Both the position numbers and the translations under genes were made by a program. DNA of 64,000 nucleotides. It comes from an uncultured Alphaproteobacteria bacterium. Lineage in GTDB: Bacteria; Pseudomonadota; Alphaproteobacteria; Rhodobacterales; Rhodobacteraceae. Below the pieces are notes generated by a model. The model had not been told where the DNA came from. It saw only the letters and a program-made list of their open reading frames with translations, and did not search any database. The stretch spans positions 1-64,000 of the forward strand of contig CACHDI010000006.1 of the NCBI GenBank assembly GCA_902578545.1, in the 5' to 3' direction. This document shows positions 18,239 to 26,996 of the stretch, piece after piece (position 1 is the first letter of the stretch; every line of letters starts with the position of its first letter).

Positions 18239-19440
18239 AGGAAGATAATGTAGAGAGTAAAACAAGATTACCAAGATGGTTTAAGGGAGTTTCGGTAATT
18301 TTAAAAAATCTACGTAGAGGTTCGTTAGAAATTATACTTCCTGATAAAAGATCTTTTATATTTCAAGGAAAAGAAAAAGGTCCATTGGGTATAATATTTG
18401 TTAAAAATAATGATTTTTTTTCTAGAATTATACGAGAAGGTGATAATGGTTTTCCAGAATCTTATATGGATGGTTGGTGGGATACTCCTGATTTATTAGC
18501 TGTTCTAGATGTGATAATGTTAAATAACAAAGAAATTGGTTATAGTTTTCCAGGTACTTTTTTATTAAGAAATTATGAAAGATTAATTCATTGGTGGAAA
18601 TCCAATTCAAAAAAACAGGCCAAAAAAAATATCTTTTATCATTATGATTTAGGTAATGATTTTTACTCGAGATGGCTGGACAAATCTATGACATATTCGT
18701 CAGCTCTCTTTAATTCAGATAAAGAGAGTTTGGAGAAAGCTCAAGAAAATAAATATTATAATATTTGCAAAAATATTAATCCTAAACCTGATGATCATTT
18801 GCTGGAGATTGGATGTGGTTGGGGAGGATTTATGGAGTATGCAATTAAAAAGTATAAGGTTAATGTTACCGGTATAACTATATCAAAGGCCCAGCATGAT
18901 TTTACCAAGAAAAGATTGTTTGAAGCAGGCTTAGCTGATCGAGCTAAAGTAGTCCTTAATGATTACAGAAATCAAAGAGGTCAATTTGATGGAATAGCAT
19001 CCATAGAAATGTTTGAAGCTGTTGGAGAGAAATATTGGCCAATATATTTTAGTACCCTAAAGAATCTTATGAAAACTGGTGCAAAGTCAACATTACAAAT
19101 AATTACAGTTGCAGATGAACTATTTCCAAAATATAGAAAAAATGTTGATTTTATTCAAAAATATATCTTTCCAGGTGGGATGTTGCCTAGTAAGAAAGTA
19201 TTAGAAAAACAATTTCTCCAAGTCGGTTTAAAAAATGTAAATCTCAAAAGTTTTGGTTCCAGTTACTCAAAAACCTTAAGACTATGGCACACTAGCTTCA
19301 ATTCAGTATGGGATGATATATCTTCAGTTAAATTTGATGACAGATTTAAGAGAATGTGGAACTTTTACTTAGCATCATGTGCAGCAGTTTTTCATTCAAA
19401 GACTGGGGATGTAATTCAAGTTACTTTAAAGAAATCATAG
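18235..19440 (+). CDS. cfa: cyclopropane-fatty-acyl-phospholipid synthase-family methyltransferase
   Basis: The 401-residue SAM-dependent enzyme has the glycine-rich motif LLEIGCGWGGFM at 189-200, YHYDLGNDFY (about 135-144) and FIQKYIFPGGMLPS, all typical of Cfa. It transfers a methyl group to a phospholipid acyl double bond, giving cyclopropane or methyl-branched products. In this gene context it may be the branch that leads to methylated or furan fatty acids (UfaM-like) rather than cyclopropane rings; sequence reading cannot decide. The start is the GTG at 18235. Confidence 0.88.
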   Translation: MKEDNVESKTRLPRWFKGVSVILKNLRRGSLEIILPDKRSFIFQGKEKGPLGIIFVKNNDFFSRIIREGDNGFPESYMDGWWDTPDLLAVLDVIMLNNKEIGYSFPGTFLLRNYERLIHWWKSNSKKQAKKNIFYHYDLGNDFYSRWLDKSMTYSSALFNSDKESLEKAQENKYYNICKNINPKPDDHLLEIGCGWGGFMEYAIKKYKVNVTGITISKAQHDFTKKRLFEAGLADRAKVVLNDYRNQRGQFDGIASIEMFEAVGEKYWPIYFSTLKNLMKTGAKSTLQIITVADELFPKYRKNVDFIQKYIFPGGMLPSKKVLEKQFLQVGLKNVNLKSFGSSYSKTLRLWHTSFNSVWDDISSVKFDDRFKRMWNFYLASCAAVFHSKTGDVIQVTLKKS

Positions 19441-19452
19441 TGTGAAATTTTC

Positions 19453-20778
19453 TTGCTTAAAATCTTAGTATATGGTTTTCCCTCTCTACCATTAGCGTCT
19501 TTATATTTTAGTATATACGTCCTATTGGGGGAATTTTATTTTGATAATTATGGTCTTTCACTTTCGATTATTGGTTCAACTTTTATTATTATAAGATTAA
19601 TTGATGCATTTTCTGACCCAATTATGGGTTATATTAGTGATAATTTTATTTCAAAGTACGGAAAAAGAAAACCTTGGGTAATAATAGGTGGTACGATATT
19701 TGTTTTTTCAACTTGGTTTCTCTTCGTCCCTATATTTAATTCAGTAGGCTTTAATTACTTCTTTTTTTGGTTATTGATGGCCACAATTGGTTGGACTGTT
19801 GCTTATGCTCCATATTATGCAATGGGGGCTGAGTTAAGTATGGATTATTTGGAAAGAAGTAATGTTACTTTTTGTAGAGAATTATTCACCATCTTAGGTA
19901 TAGTTATTGCATCTTTATTGTATTCAATTAGTTTTGATTTTGAATACTATATATTCAGAAATGGAATAAGTTCCAAAGAGGGTTTAATACAGATATGTAT
20001 TTTTTCTTCTTTTGCTTTTTTATTTTCAATGATTTTGTTTTTATTTGGACACAAAGACAAAAAGGAGTTTTCAAATAATAAAAATAATAATTTTAACATT
20101 TTTGAAATTTTTTCTTCCTTACAAAAACAGGAATTAATGCGAAAGTTACTTTTTTCTCATTTTATCAACGGCCTTGCTAATGGACTACCACCTGCTTTAT
20201 TTGTATTCTTTGTAAACTCAATATTAAAAAGCCCTGAATTAACTGGTTTTTTATTATTTTTATATTTTTTGGGTGCTTTAATGGGAGTTCCCTTGTGGGT
20301 TTTTTTAAGCAGCAAGTACGACAAACATAGGGTTTGGTGTTGTGCAATGATATATGCCTGTTTTATATTTATGTTTGTCCTTTTTTTAGATGAGGGTGAT
20401 TTAACGTTATTTGTTGTTATTTGTATTTTTAGTGGTTTGGCATTAAGTGCAGACTTAGCTATTCCAAGCTCGATCCAAGCTGATATTATCGATTTAGAAT
20501 TTTTAAAAACTGGTAAAAGACTTACTGCCCAATTCTTTGCTTTCTGGGGTGTTGTTTCAAAAGCGGCCATTGCTTTATCAACAGGAATAGCTCTAATCTT
20601 ACTTGATATTGTAGGATTCAATTCTGGTGATAATAATTCAACATTTGTATTATTTTGGCTTTCTTTTATTTATGGAGGATTACCTATTATTTTAAAAATA
20701 GTTTCAATTTATTTAATGTGGGATTTCAAACTAGACAGAAAAGCTCATGCGGAGATTTCATTAAAATTAAAAAATTAA
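19453..20778 (+). CDS. MFS transporter of the GPH (MelB-like) family
   Basis: The 441-residue protein has about 12 membrane helices, DAFSDPIMGYISDN near the N terminus and GKRKPWVI after helix 2, both hallmarks of the glycoside-pentoside-hexuronide:cation symporters. The substrate is unknown. Such a transporter regularly accompanies the FAD oxidase/DUF1365/Cfa gene set, so it may move a lipid-related compound rather than a sugar. The start is a TTG at 19453, 12 bp after cfa. Confidence 0.82.
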   Translation: MLKILVYGFPSLPLASLYFSIYVLLGEFYFDNYGLSLSIIGSTFIIIRLIDAFSDPIMGYISDNFISKYGKRKPWVIIGGTIFVFSTWFLFVPIFNSVGFNYFFFWLLMATIGWTVAYAPYYAMGAELSMDYLERSNVTFCRELFTILGIVIASLLYSISFDFEYYIFRNGISSKEGLIQICIFSSFAFLFSMILFLFGHKDKKEFSNNKNNNFNIFEIFSSLQKQELMRKLLFSHFINGLANGLPPALFVFFVNSILKSPELTGFLLFLYFLGALMGVPLWVFLSSKYDKHRVWCCAMIYACFIFMFVLFLDEGDLTLFVVICIFSGLALSADLAIPSSIQADIIDLEFLKTGKRLTAQFFAFWGVVSKAAIALSTGIALILLDIVGFNSGDNNSTFVLFWLSFIYGGLPIILKIVSIYLMWDFKLDRKAHAEISLKLKN

Positions 20779-20813
20779 AAAATTAAAAAATTAAAAAATT
20801 AAAAAATTAAAAA
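20767..20813. repeat. short A/T tandem repeat, period 8 (TTAAAAAA)
   Basis: TT dinucleotides recur every 8 bp at 20767, 20775, 20783, 20791, 20799 and 20807, each followed by six A. The array runs from the last codons of the GPH transporter gene into the gap before the convergent SDR gene. Imperfect copies follow to about 20838. It is probably a slippage-prone simple repeat with no coding role beyond the transporter's tail. Confidence 0.85.
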
Positions 20814-20850
20814 TTAACGAATTAAAAATTAAGAATTTTTATGAGTAAAT

Positions 20851-21696
20851 TCAAAAAAAGTTATCCATTATTCTTTTGGGAATATATGGCCAAATTTTTT
20901 GGCTGTAATCTTTCGTTGGGTTATATCTAATTTTGGGATTTTTTGTTTCAATGCTTTTTATTATTACATTTGCTAATTTTTCCATTGGTAAAGAATTTTG
21001 ATCAAATTGCTCAAGAGAGTTCAAAATTCTTTTGAATGGAACTGAATATTTGGTTTTACCAAACTTATCTTGTTCTTTTTGTTTTTTTACCGTTTGCCAA
21101 ATTGGTGTAGAAATAGAACCAGGCGCTACTATTATTACCTTTATTCCAAAAGGTTTTAATTCTCTCCTAAGAGATTCTGAAAATGCTTCAACAGCATGCT
21201 TGCTCGCACAATAACTACTCATAAAAGGAGAGCCAATCTTACCTCCTAAAATACTACTTATGTTAACTATTCTACCAGGTTCACCAAGTAAACTATGATC
21301 AGTACCCAACAATGGTAAAAATATCTTTGTACAGAGAAATGTACCTAATATTTTTGTATCCAGCTGTTTTTTAAAATCACTAGTTGGTAAATATTCAACA
21401 GGACCTAAAGTAGCAATTCCTGCATTGTTTATCAGTGCAGATAGCGTTTTATTTCCAAGATAATTTTTTACTTTTTCTTTAGCATTTAAAACTTGCTTTT
21501 CATTGGTCACATCCATTATGAGGGCATTAAAATTTTGACCAAACTCCTTTTCTAACTCCAATACATCTTTTTTATTTCTAACAGTCCCAAAAACATTATA
21601 GCCCCTTTCAATAAATGATTTACATAAACCTCTTCCTATTCCGCTTGAGGTTCCAGTGATAACAACAGTACCAGAAAATTTAATTAGACTTTCCAT
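20851..21696 (-). CDS. short-chain dehydrogenase/reductase
   Basis: The 281-residue classical SDR has the cofactor loop TGTSSGIGRG (14-23), NNAGIATLGP, and the catalytic Ser...Tyr-x3-Lys in NISSILGG...YCASKHAVEAF. The substrate is unknown. It overlaps the end of the DUF6134 gene by 13 bp and is therefore probably co-transcribed with it. An SDR also belongs to the singlet-oxygen-linked lipid gene set of R. sphaeroides, which fits the neighbouring cfa cluster. Confidence 0.88.
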   Translation of the reverse strand: MESLIKFSGTVVITGTSSGIGRGLCKSFIERGYNVFGTVRNKKDVLELEKEFGQNFNALIMDVTNEKQVLNAKEKVKNYLGNKTLSALINNAGIATLGPVEYLPTSDFKKQLDTKILGTFLCTKIFLPLLGTDHSLLGEPGRIVNISSILGGKIGSPFMSSYCASKHAVEAFSESLRRELKPFGIKVIIVAPGSISTPIWQTVKKQKEQDKFGKTKYSVPFKRILNSLEQFDQNSLPMEKLANVIIKSIETKNPKIRYNPTKDYSQKIWPYIPKRIMDNFF

Positions 21697-22358
21697 AATG
21701 AATGCATGTTACCAACACTTTGTTTAAGTAAGAATTCAGCTTGCGAACCACCAGCATAAAATCTACTTCCTAACCATTCTCCATCATTGCCATAAAGTAA
21801 TTCTAGGTCGAGGTCTCCACTTATTTTCCAGAGAGTCGCTGGAATTTCGCCATCAACACTTTTAGCCATATCAGGACCTATTTTATTAGCATTAACAGAT
21901 AAAGGATCTCCATCTTGGGTGCTGATCCAGATTTTTCTTTTTAGAAAATCAGGTGAAAAATAACTAGTTGTTGCAGGATTACCTTTTACTAAACCAGAAA
22001 ATTTAGATCCCTCAATTTGAAAACCCTTATTTTTTCTTTCACCTCTTACAAATTCAGTTTTTTTACCAATGATAGTTTTTGATTTAATTTTAGTTAAAAC
22101 TCCAGCTTCCCAAATTTCTTCATTTTTAAGATTATATGAAAAGGCATCAAAGTTAAAAACTTTTACTGAAATTTTGACTTCAATATTTGCAGTAATTTTT
22201 TTTCCTGATCTTTTGAGTTTAATATTAGAAAAACCAACATCTAAACCACGCCATATTAAAGAAAAATAAGTGGATGCATTTTCAGCCATTGATATAACGG
22301 GATAAAGTCCTGTAATAATTAAAGAACTAGCTCCAGTTATAAAATTTCTTTTTTTCAT
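21684..22358 (-). CDS. DUF6134 family exported protein
   Basis: The 224-residue protein has an N-terminal export signal (MKKRNFITGASSLIITG, hydrophobic to about residue 22). The mature part is beta-rich and matches DUF6134 in layout, ending with FYAGGSQAEFLLKQS. The likely location is the periplasm or outer face of the inner membrane. Its function is unknown. It is first in a two-gene unit with the SDR gene and divergent from the MscS channel gene. Confidence 0.65.
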   Translation of the reverse strand: MKKRNFITGASSLIITGLYPVISMAENASTYFSLIWRGLDVGFSNIKLKRSGKKITANIEVKISVKVFNFDAFSYNLKNEEIWEAGVLTKIKSKTIIGKKTEFVRGERKNKGFQIEGSKFSGLVKGNPATTSYFSPDFLKRKIWISTQDGDPLSVNANKIGPDMAKSVDGEIPATLWKISGDLDLELLYGNDGEWLGSRFYAGGSQAEFLLKQSVGNMHSLWKV

Positions 22359-22521
22359 TATGATATGGTTAATTGCTATTTAAAGGGATTTTATATATTA
22401 GTCTTAAATTAATTGAACTATCATTATTTAACATTATTGTACAGAAAGATCATAATTCGTAAATTAAGAGGTTTTAATTTAATTCGTTTGAATAATAAAT
22501 TTAATTGGTGATGAAAAGTAT

Positions 22522-24882
22522 ATGTTTATAGACTCCAAAAATTTTTTATTGAATTTCTTTTCTATGTTAAAATTTTCTTTTTTTATTTGTCTTTTTAAAT
22601 TATTGACTTCTAATCTCATTTTTGCAAGCGAGGGTATAAGGTCAGAAGTTGAATATAATCAGATACTTAAAATTTCAAAAGAAATTATAGATAGTGAAGC
22701 TTCTTCTGAATATTCCCTTAGAATAGTAAGGTCAAATTTAGTTGAGTTACGCACTGAATTATTATCGATCGAAAAAAAACAACTTAATATAATTAATAAT
22801 ATTAATGAACAACTGGATGCAGTAGCATTACCTTCAATCAACGAAGAATTGATTTCTGAATCTCTAAAACAATTCAAAGAGAAATTAAATTCTGATCTGG
22901 CAAATGCAAGTTTTCCTTTGGCTTATTCTAGATCATTTAGGGAAAAAGCAGAACAATTTATCTCTTCTATTGACCAGATCTTATTAGGTCGTTTTAAGAC
23001 AAAGCTTTTGTCAAAAGGACCATCTCCTCTCAATATTTTTTCTTGGAATGTTACTTGGTCAGATTTAGTCAAAATTAAAAATGAAATAATCAAACAATTA
23101 GATTTTTCAAATATAGCTACAATTCTTGGAAAGAATGTTGCTTTTTTTAATCCATTTATACTGATGGTAGTCGGTTTATTATTTATTTATTCAAGGTTTT
23201 TCTTCAAAAAAAAATTAAAACTATACATTAATCAATCATCTTCTCCCATCTATTCAAATATTTTTTTAGCGATTGAAAATATAAACCATGTTTTATTACC
23301 TCTTTTAGGTTTATTTATATTTTTTGAAGGATTAGAACAGATACCTTTTTTTGGTCTTTATCATAATTTATTTATAAGTCATGCATTTATGATAACTTCA
23401 ATCTTTATTATTTCAAATTGGTTAGTGTTAAGTTTGGCATCAAGGAGTGTTAGAGTTGGCCAGTTTTTTGATTTCAAAGAAACACAGGAGCGATATCTAA
23501 TAAGTTTAGTAAATAAACTGGCAGCTTTATTTGCAGCCATATTATTCGTTGATATGTTAAATCTTGGATTTGTCTTGAGTCAAAAATCAATTGCTAATCT
23601 TTATTTTCCATTAATTATTATGATTTCTATTATTCTATTTTCGTTAAATAGAAAAATTACAGATTCTGGTAATTATCAAATTGCTGGCAAAAACTATGGA
23701 TTTATTACAGTTTTTTTAAACAAATCAATTTTTCTACTTACAATATTAATACCTTTTTTATCAGTTCTAGGTTTTTTGGAAGCGACATTATATTTAATAA
23801 AGTCAATCATCCTTACATTTGGTATCTTAGGAAGTGCTTATGTTTTATTTAAAGTTTTGGATACTTTTACACAGAGTTTGATAGCTTATTTCTTATCTAA
23901 AGAAATTAATTCAGAATCAGAACCTAGGCAGAAATTAAGCTCAAGTATCTTGTCACTGTTTTTTCTTGTAGGATCTTTTCTTTTACTCCTTTTAGTATGG
24001 GGTTTTAGTGTAAATAACTTACAAGATCTATGGTTCAAGATTAATGAGGGTATTCCTTTTGGAAACAGTAATATTACTCCTTCAAGTTTAGTAAAGTTTC
24101 TTATAATTTTTTTTATTGGCTACTATTTAACTAAATTATTAAAAAAAATAATTAATGAAAAAGTACTTCCATCGACTAAATTAGATACTGGAGGCAAGAA
24201 CGCTTTATTATCTGGTTTAGGATATATTGGAATTTTTGTTGCAGCTTTAATTGCTTTGTCTTCTACTGGGCTTGATTTATCTAGTTTAGCGATATTGGCG
24301 GGTGCTTTATCTGTTGGGTTGGGTTTTGGTATGCAAACTATTGTTTCTAATTTTGTTTCTGGAATAATAATGCTTATTGAGAGGCCTATTAAAGAGGGAG
24401 ATTGGATTGAGGTTTCAGGTTTTTCAGGAACGGTTAAAAAAATATCAGTAAGGTCAACACATATCCAAACATTTAATAAGGCTACTGCTATAATTCCTAA
24501 TTCAGATATTATATCTAGTTCTGTTGTAAATTGGATGCATGATGAAGTTGATGGAAGAGTTTCTGTTCCTATAGAGGTTGCTTATGATAGTGACGTAGAG
24601 TTGGTTAAGAAAATATTATTAGATACTGCAAATAGTCATTCAAAAGTAATGTCAGAACCCGAGCCGGTTGTTCTATTGAGGGGGTTTGGAGAAAGCGCTA
24701 TTAAGTTTGAGTTAAGAGCTTTTGTGAATGAAAAATTTAGCTTATTTATTCAATCAGATTTAAATTTTGAGGTGCTAAAAAAATTTTCTGATCAAGGAAT
24801 CGAAATTCCATTTCCAAAAAGGGATATAAATTTATCATTAAATAAAAATGATTTAAAAATTTTAAAAGGAAACAAAAAATGA
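22522..24882 (+). CDS. large MscS-family mechanosensitive ion channel
   Basis: The 786-residue protein has an N-terminal signal or membrane segment (about 8-35), a periplasmic coiled region to about residue 170, many membrane helices, and the MscS pore helix and beta domain at about 580-700 (AILAGALSVGLGFGMQ, then ERPIKEGDWIEV and ATAIIPNSDI). The long N-terminal half puts it with the MscK/YjeP-like large MscS proteins. It releases solutes on hypo-osmotic shock. It overlaps the next gene by 4 bp (ATGA). Confidence 0.92.
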   Translation: MFIDSKNFLLNFFSMLKFSFFICLFKLLTSNLIFASEGIRSEVEYNQILKISKEIIDSEASSEYSLRIVRSNLVELRTELLSIEKKQLNIINNINEQLDAVALPSINEELISESLKQFKEKLNSDLANASFPLAYSRSFREKAEQFISSIDQILLGRFKTKLLSKGPSPLNIFSWNVTWSDLVKIKNEIIKQLDFSNIATILGKNVAFFNPFILMVVGLLFIYSRFFFKKKLKLYINQSSSPIYSNIFLAIENINHVLLPLLGLFIFFEGLEQIPFFGLYHNLFISHAFMITSIFIISNWLVLSLASRSVRVGQFFDFKETQERYLISLVNKLAALFAAILFVDMLNLGFVLSQKSIANLYFPLIIMISIILFSLNRKITDSGNYQIAGKNYGFITVFLNKSIFLLTILIPFLSVLGFLEATLYLIKSIILTFGILGSAYVLFKVLDTFTQSLIAYFLSKEINSESEPRQKLSSSILSLFFLVGSFLLLLLVWGFSVNNLQDLWFKINEGIPFGNSNITPSSLVKFLIIFFIGYYLTKLLKKIINEKVLPSTKLDTGGKNALLSGLGYIGIFVAALIALSSTGLDLSSLAILAGALSVGLGFGMQTIVSNFVSGIIMLIERPIKEGDWIEVSGFSGTVKKISVRSTHIQTFNKATAIIPNSDIISSSVVNWMHDEVDGRVSVPIEVAYDSDVELVKKILLDTANSHSKVMSEPEPVVLLRGFGESAIKFELRAFVNEKFSLFIQSDLNFEVLKKFSDQGIEIPFPKRDINLSLNKNDLKILKGNKK

Positions 24883-25598
24883 TAACCCATAATTTATTTT
24901 GGGAAGATCCTTATAAAAAACAAGCTAGTTCTTGTTTGGAAACTATTATTGAAGAAGAAGGCCTAATTTTTGAAAAATCACTTTTTTATCCTACAAGTGG
25001 AGGTCAACCATGTGATCTTGGTATGATAGAGTTTGAAAATTTTTCCTTGAAGGTGGTAAATGTAAAAAAAACTGCAACAGGCAAAGCCTTAATTGTTCCC
25101 GATTTTATTCCTGATAATTTAAAACTAGGTGAACCAGCTAAACAAATTATTGACTGGGATCTTAGATATAAGCATATGAGAATGCATACAGCTTTACATC
25201 TACTTTCAGTTGTTATTCCTTTTCCTGTTACTGGTGGACAAATAGGAAGTACTAAAAGTCGATTAGATTTTAATATGCCCGATGCTATTACTGATAAACA
25301 AATAATTGAAGATAAACTGAATAGCCTAATTGCTAATGATTTATTTACAGAACAATTATGGATAACAGAAGAAGAATTAGAAAAAAAACCTGAATTGGTC
25401 AAAACAATGTCTGTTTCTCCTCCTAAAGGTAGCGGTGATATACGACTGATTTGTATTAGATCTGAGATAGATCAGGTCGACTTGCAACCTTGTGGTGGAA
25501 CTCATATTAAAAATGCGAGTGAAATAGGAAAAATTGTAATAGGGAAAATTGAGAAAAAAGGTAAAAACAACCGCCGTGTAAATATTCATTTTGATTGA
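24879..25598 (+). CDS. alanyl-tRNA editing protein, AlaX-like
   Basis: The 239-residue stand-alone editing domain related to the AlaRS/ThrRS second additional domain has metal ligands His103 and His107 in MHTALHLL and the C-terminal CGGTH motif. It hydrolyses mischarged Ser- or Gly-tRNA(Ala). Its start overlaps the MscS stop (ATGA), so the pair is translationally coupled. A tRNA-Ser gene lies just downstream. Confidence 0.93.
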   Translation: MITHNLFWEDPYKKQASSCLETIIEEEGLIFEKSLFYPTSGGQPCDLGMIEFENFSLKVVNVKKTATGKALIVPDFIPDNLKLGEPAKQIIDWDLRYKHMRMHTALHLLSVVIPFPVTGGQIGSTKSRLDFNMPDAITDKQIIEDKLNSLIANDLFTEQLWITEEELEKKPELVKTMSVSPPKGSGDIRLICIRSEIDQVDLQPCGGTHIKNASEIGKIVIGKIEKKGKNNRRVNIHFD

Positions 25599-25650
25599 TA
25601 AATATGTTCACTAGACAATATTAAAAAATTTTTTTAATAATAACCAAACT

Positions 25651-25740
25651 GGAGAGGTGGCCGAGTGGTCGAAGGCGCACGCCTGGAAAGTGTGTAGGCG
25701 GGTAACCGTCTCCAGGGTTCGAATCCCTGTCTCTCCGCCA
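25651..25740 (+). tRNA. tRNA-Ser (anticodon GGA)
   Basis: This 90-nt gene has a 7-bp acceptor stem (GGAGAGG against TCTCTCC with a terminal G-T), the GGCCGAGTGG D arm, an anticodon stem CACGC/GTGTG around the loop CTGGAAA (anticodon GGA), a long class II variable arm, GGTTCGAATCC in the T arm and an encoded CCA end. GGA reads TCC/TCT serine codons. Confidence 0.97.
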
Positions 25741-25756
25741 CTTTAATGAAAATAAT

Positions 25757-26950
25757 ATGATACTTTATATTTTTCCAATTGTTTGTGCTTCTATTATAGT
25801 AGCTGTAAGTTTTGGTAGTCGCCAAATACTTCCGTTGAGTATAGACGGCATTACTACAGATACGGCATTAGATTATATAACACTAAGCATTGCCTTTGCA
25901 GTTGGACAAGTAATGTGGGGTTTTGCAAATTATGTAGGGGGAATGATTGCAGACAAGTTTGGGGACGAAAAAGCATTATTCTTAGGTATAGTATTATCTG
26001 CTTCTGGCTGTTTTCTCATCCCATATTGTAATACTACTTTAGAAATAGTGATTGCGGTAGGACTACTTTCAGCTGGAGGATCTGGAATTGCTGGATTAGC
26101 TGTTGCAATGTCTGCGGTTAATAAAAAAGTACCTGAAAAAAAAGCTGGTCTTGCATTTGGAATATTAAATGCTGGAGGATCAGTTGGACAAACACTTTTG
26201 GCTCCTCTAGCTGTAATAATAATTATAAATTATGGGTGGATATTTGCACTTAATTGTTTAGCGATTTTATTACTTTTGACTTTACCTTTCACTTATTTTT
26301 TAAAGAATGAAAAGCCAAAAATAAAACCAGTCAATGGTAATGATAAAGTAGATATTTTTGGGATGATTAAATTAGCCTTTCAAACTCCAAGCTATAACTT
26401 TCTAGCATTAGGATTTTTTACTTGTGGGTTTCATGTAGCCTTTATATCAACACATATGCCTGGTGTAATTGCATATTGTGGACTACCTACCTCTTTGACT
26501 GGTTGGTCTTTAGCCTTTATTGGTTTATTTAATATTTTGGGTAGTCTATTTGCTGGTTGGTATATTTCTTCGAGAAGTAAAAAGTTATTTTTATCATCAA
26601 TTTATTTTTCAAGGGCTTTGATTGTAATTCTTTTTTTGATTTCACCTAAAACTGAATTTGTATTTCTTATTTTTTCTGCCCTTTTAGGGGTAACATATTT
26701 ATCCACGGTTCCACCAACTGCAGCTTTAGTAACTAAAATGTTTGGGCCTAGTTGTATGGGTACTTTATTTGGAATTGCTCTATTTTCTCATCAAATAGGT
26801 GCTTTTTTTGGCGCCTATTTAGGTGGTTATTTTTTTACTATTACGGGTGAATATACTTTTGTCTGGTTAATTGACATAATTTTAGCTATCTTTGCCGCTA
26901 TAATACACCTGCCTATTAAGGAAAAATTAGTAACAGCTAGATCTATATGA
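25757..26950 (+). CDS. major facilitator superfamily transporter
   Basis: The 397-residue protein has about 12 helices and the MFS loop motif GGMIADKFGDEKAL between helices 2 and 3. It resembles the oxalate/formate-antiporter and CynX/NimT-like groups of small organic anion carriers, but the substrate cannot be read off. The start ATG at 25757 is 16 bp after the tRNA gene; trkH follows at 46 bp on the same strand. Confidence 0.85.
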   Translation: MILYIFPIVCASIIVAVSFGSRQILPLSIDGITTDTALDYITLSIAFAVGQVMWGFANYVGGMIADKFGDEKALFLGIVLSASGCFLIPYCNTTLEIVIAVGLLSAGGSGIAGLAVAMSAVNKKVPEKKAGLAFGILNAGGSVGQTLLAPLAVIIIINYGWIFALNCLAILLLLTLPFTYFLKNEKPKIKPVNGNDKVDIFGMIKLAFQTPSYNFLALGFFTCGFHVAFISTHMPGVIAYCGLPTSLTGWSLAFIGLFNILGSLFAGWYISSRSKKLFLSSIYFSRALIVILFLISPKTEFVFLIFSALLGVTYLSTVPPTAALVTKMFGPSCMGTLFGIALFSHQIGAFFGAYLGGYFFTITGEYTFVWLIDIILAIFAAIIHLPIKEKLVTARSI

Positions 26951-26996
26951 TAATTTGTTATATTGGCTTAATTTTTAAAAGTTATTTGAGGTAATT

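Noticed and set aside
20157-20621. 154-codon minus-strand open frame inside the GPH transporter gene
   Set aside because: It is antisense to a well-supported membrane protein gene, with no ribosome site or family match.
20767-20838. Repeat array considered as CRISPR
   Set aside because: Units are 8 bp, contiguous and pure A/T, with no spacers and no cas genes nearby.
25004-25402. 132-codon minus-strand open frame inside the AlaX-like gene
   Set aside because: It is antisense to conserved HxxxH and CGGTH editing motifs; low-GC codon bias generates such open reverse frames.
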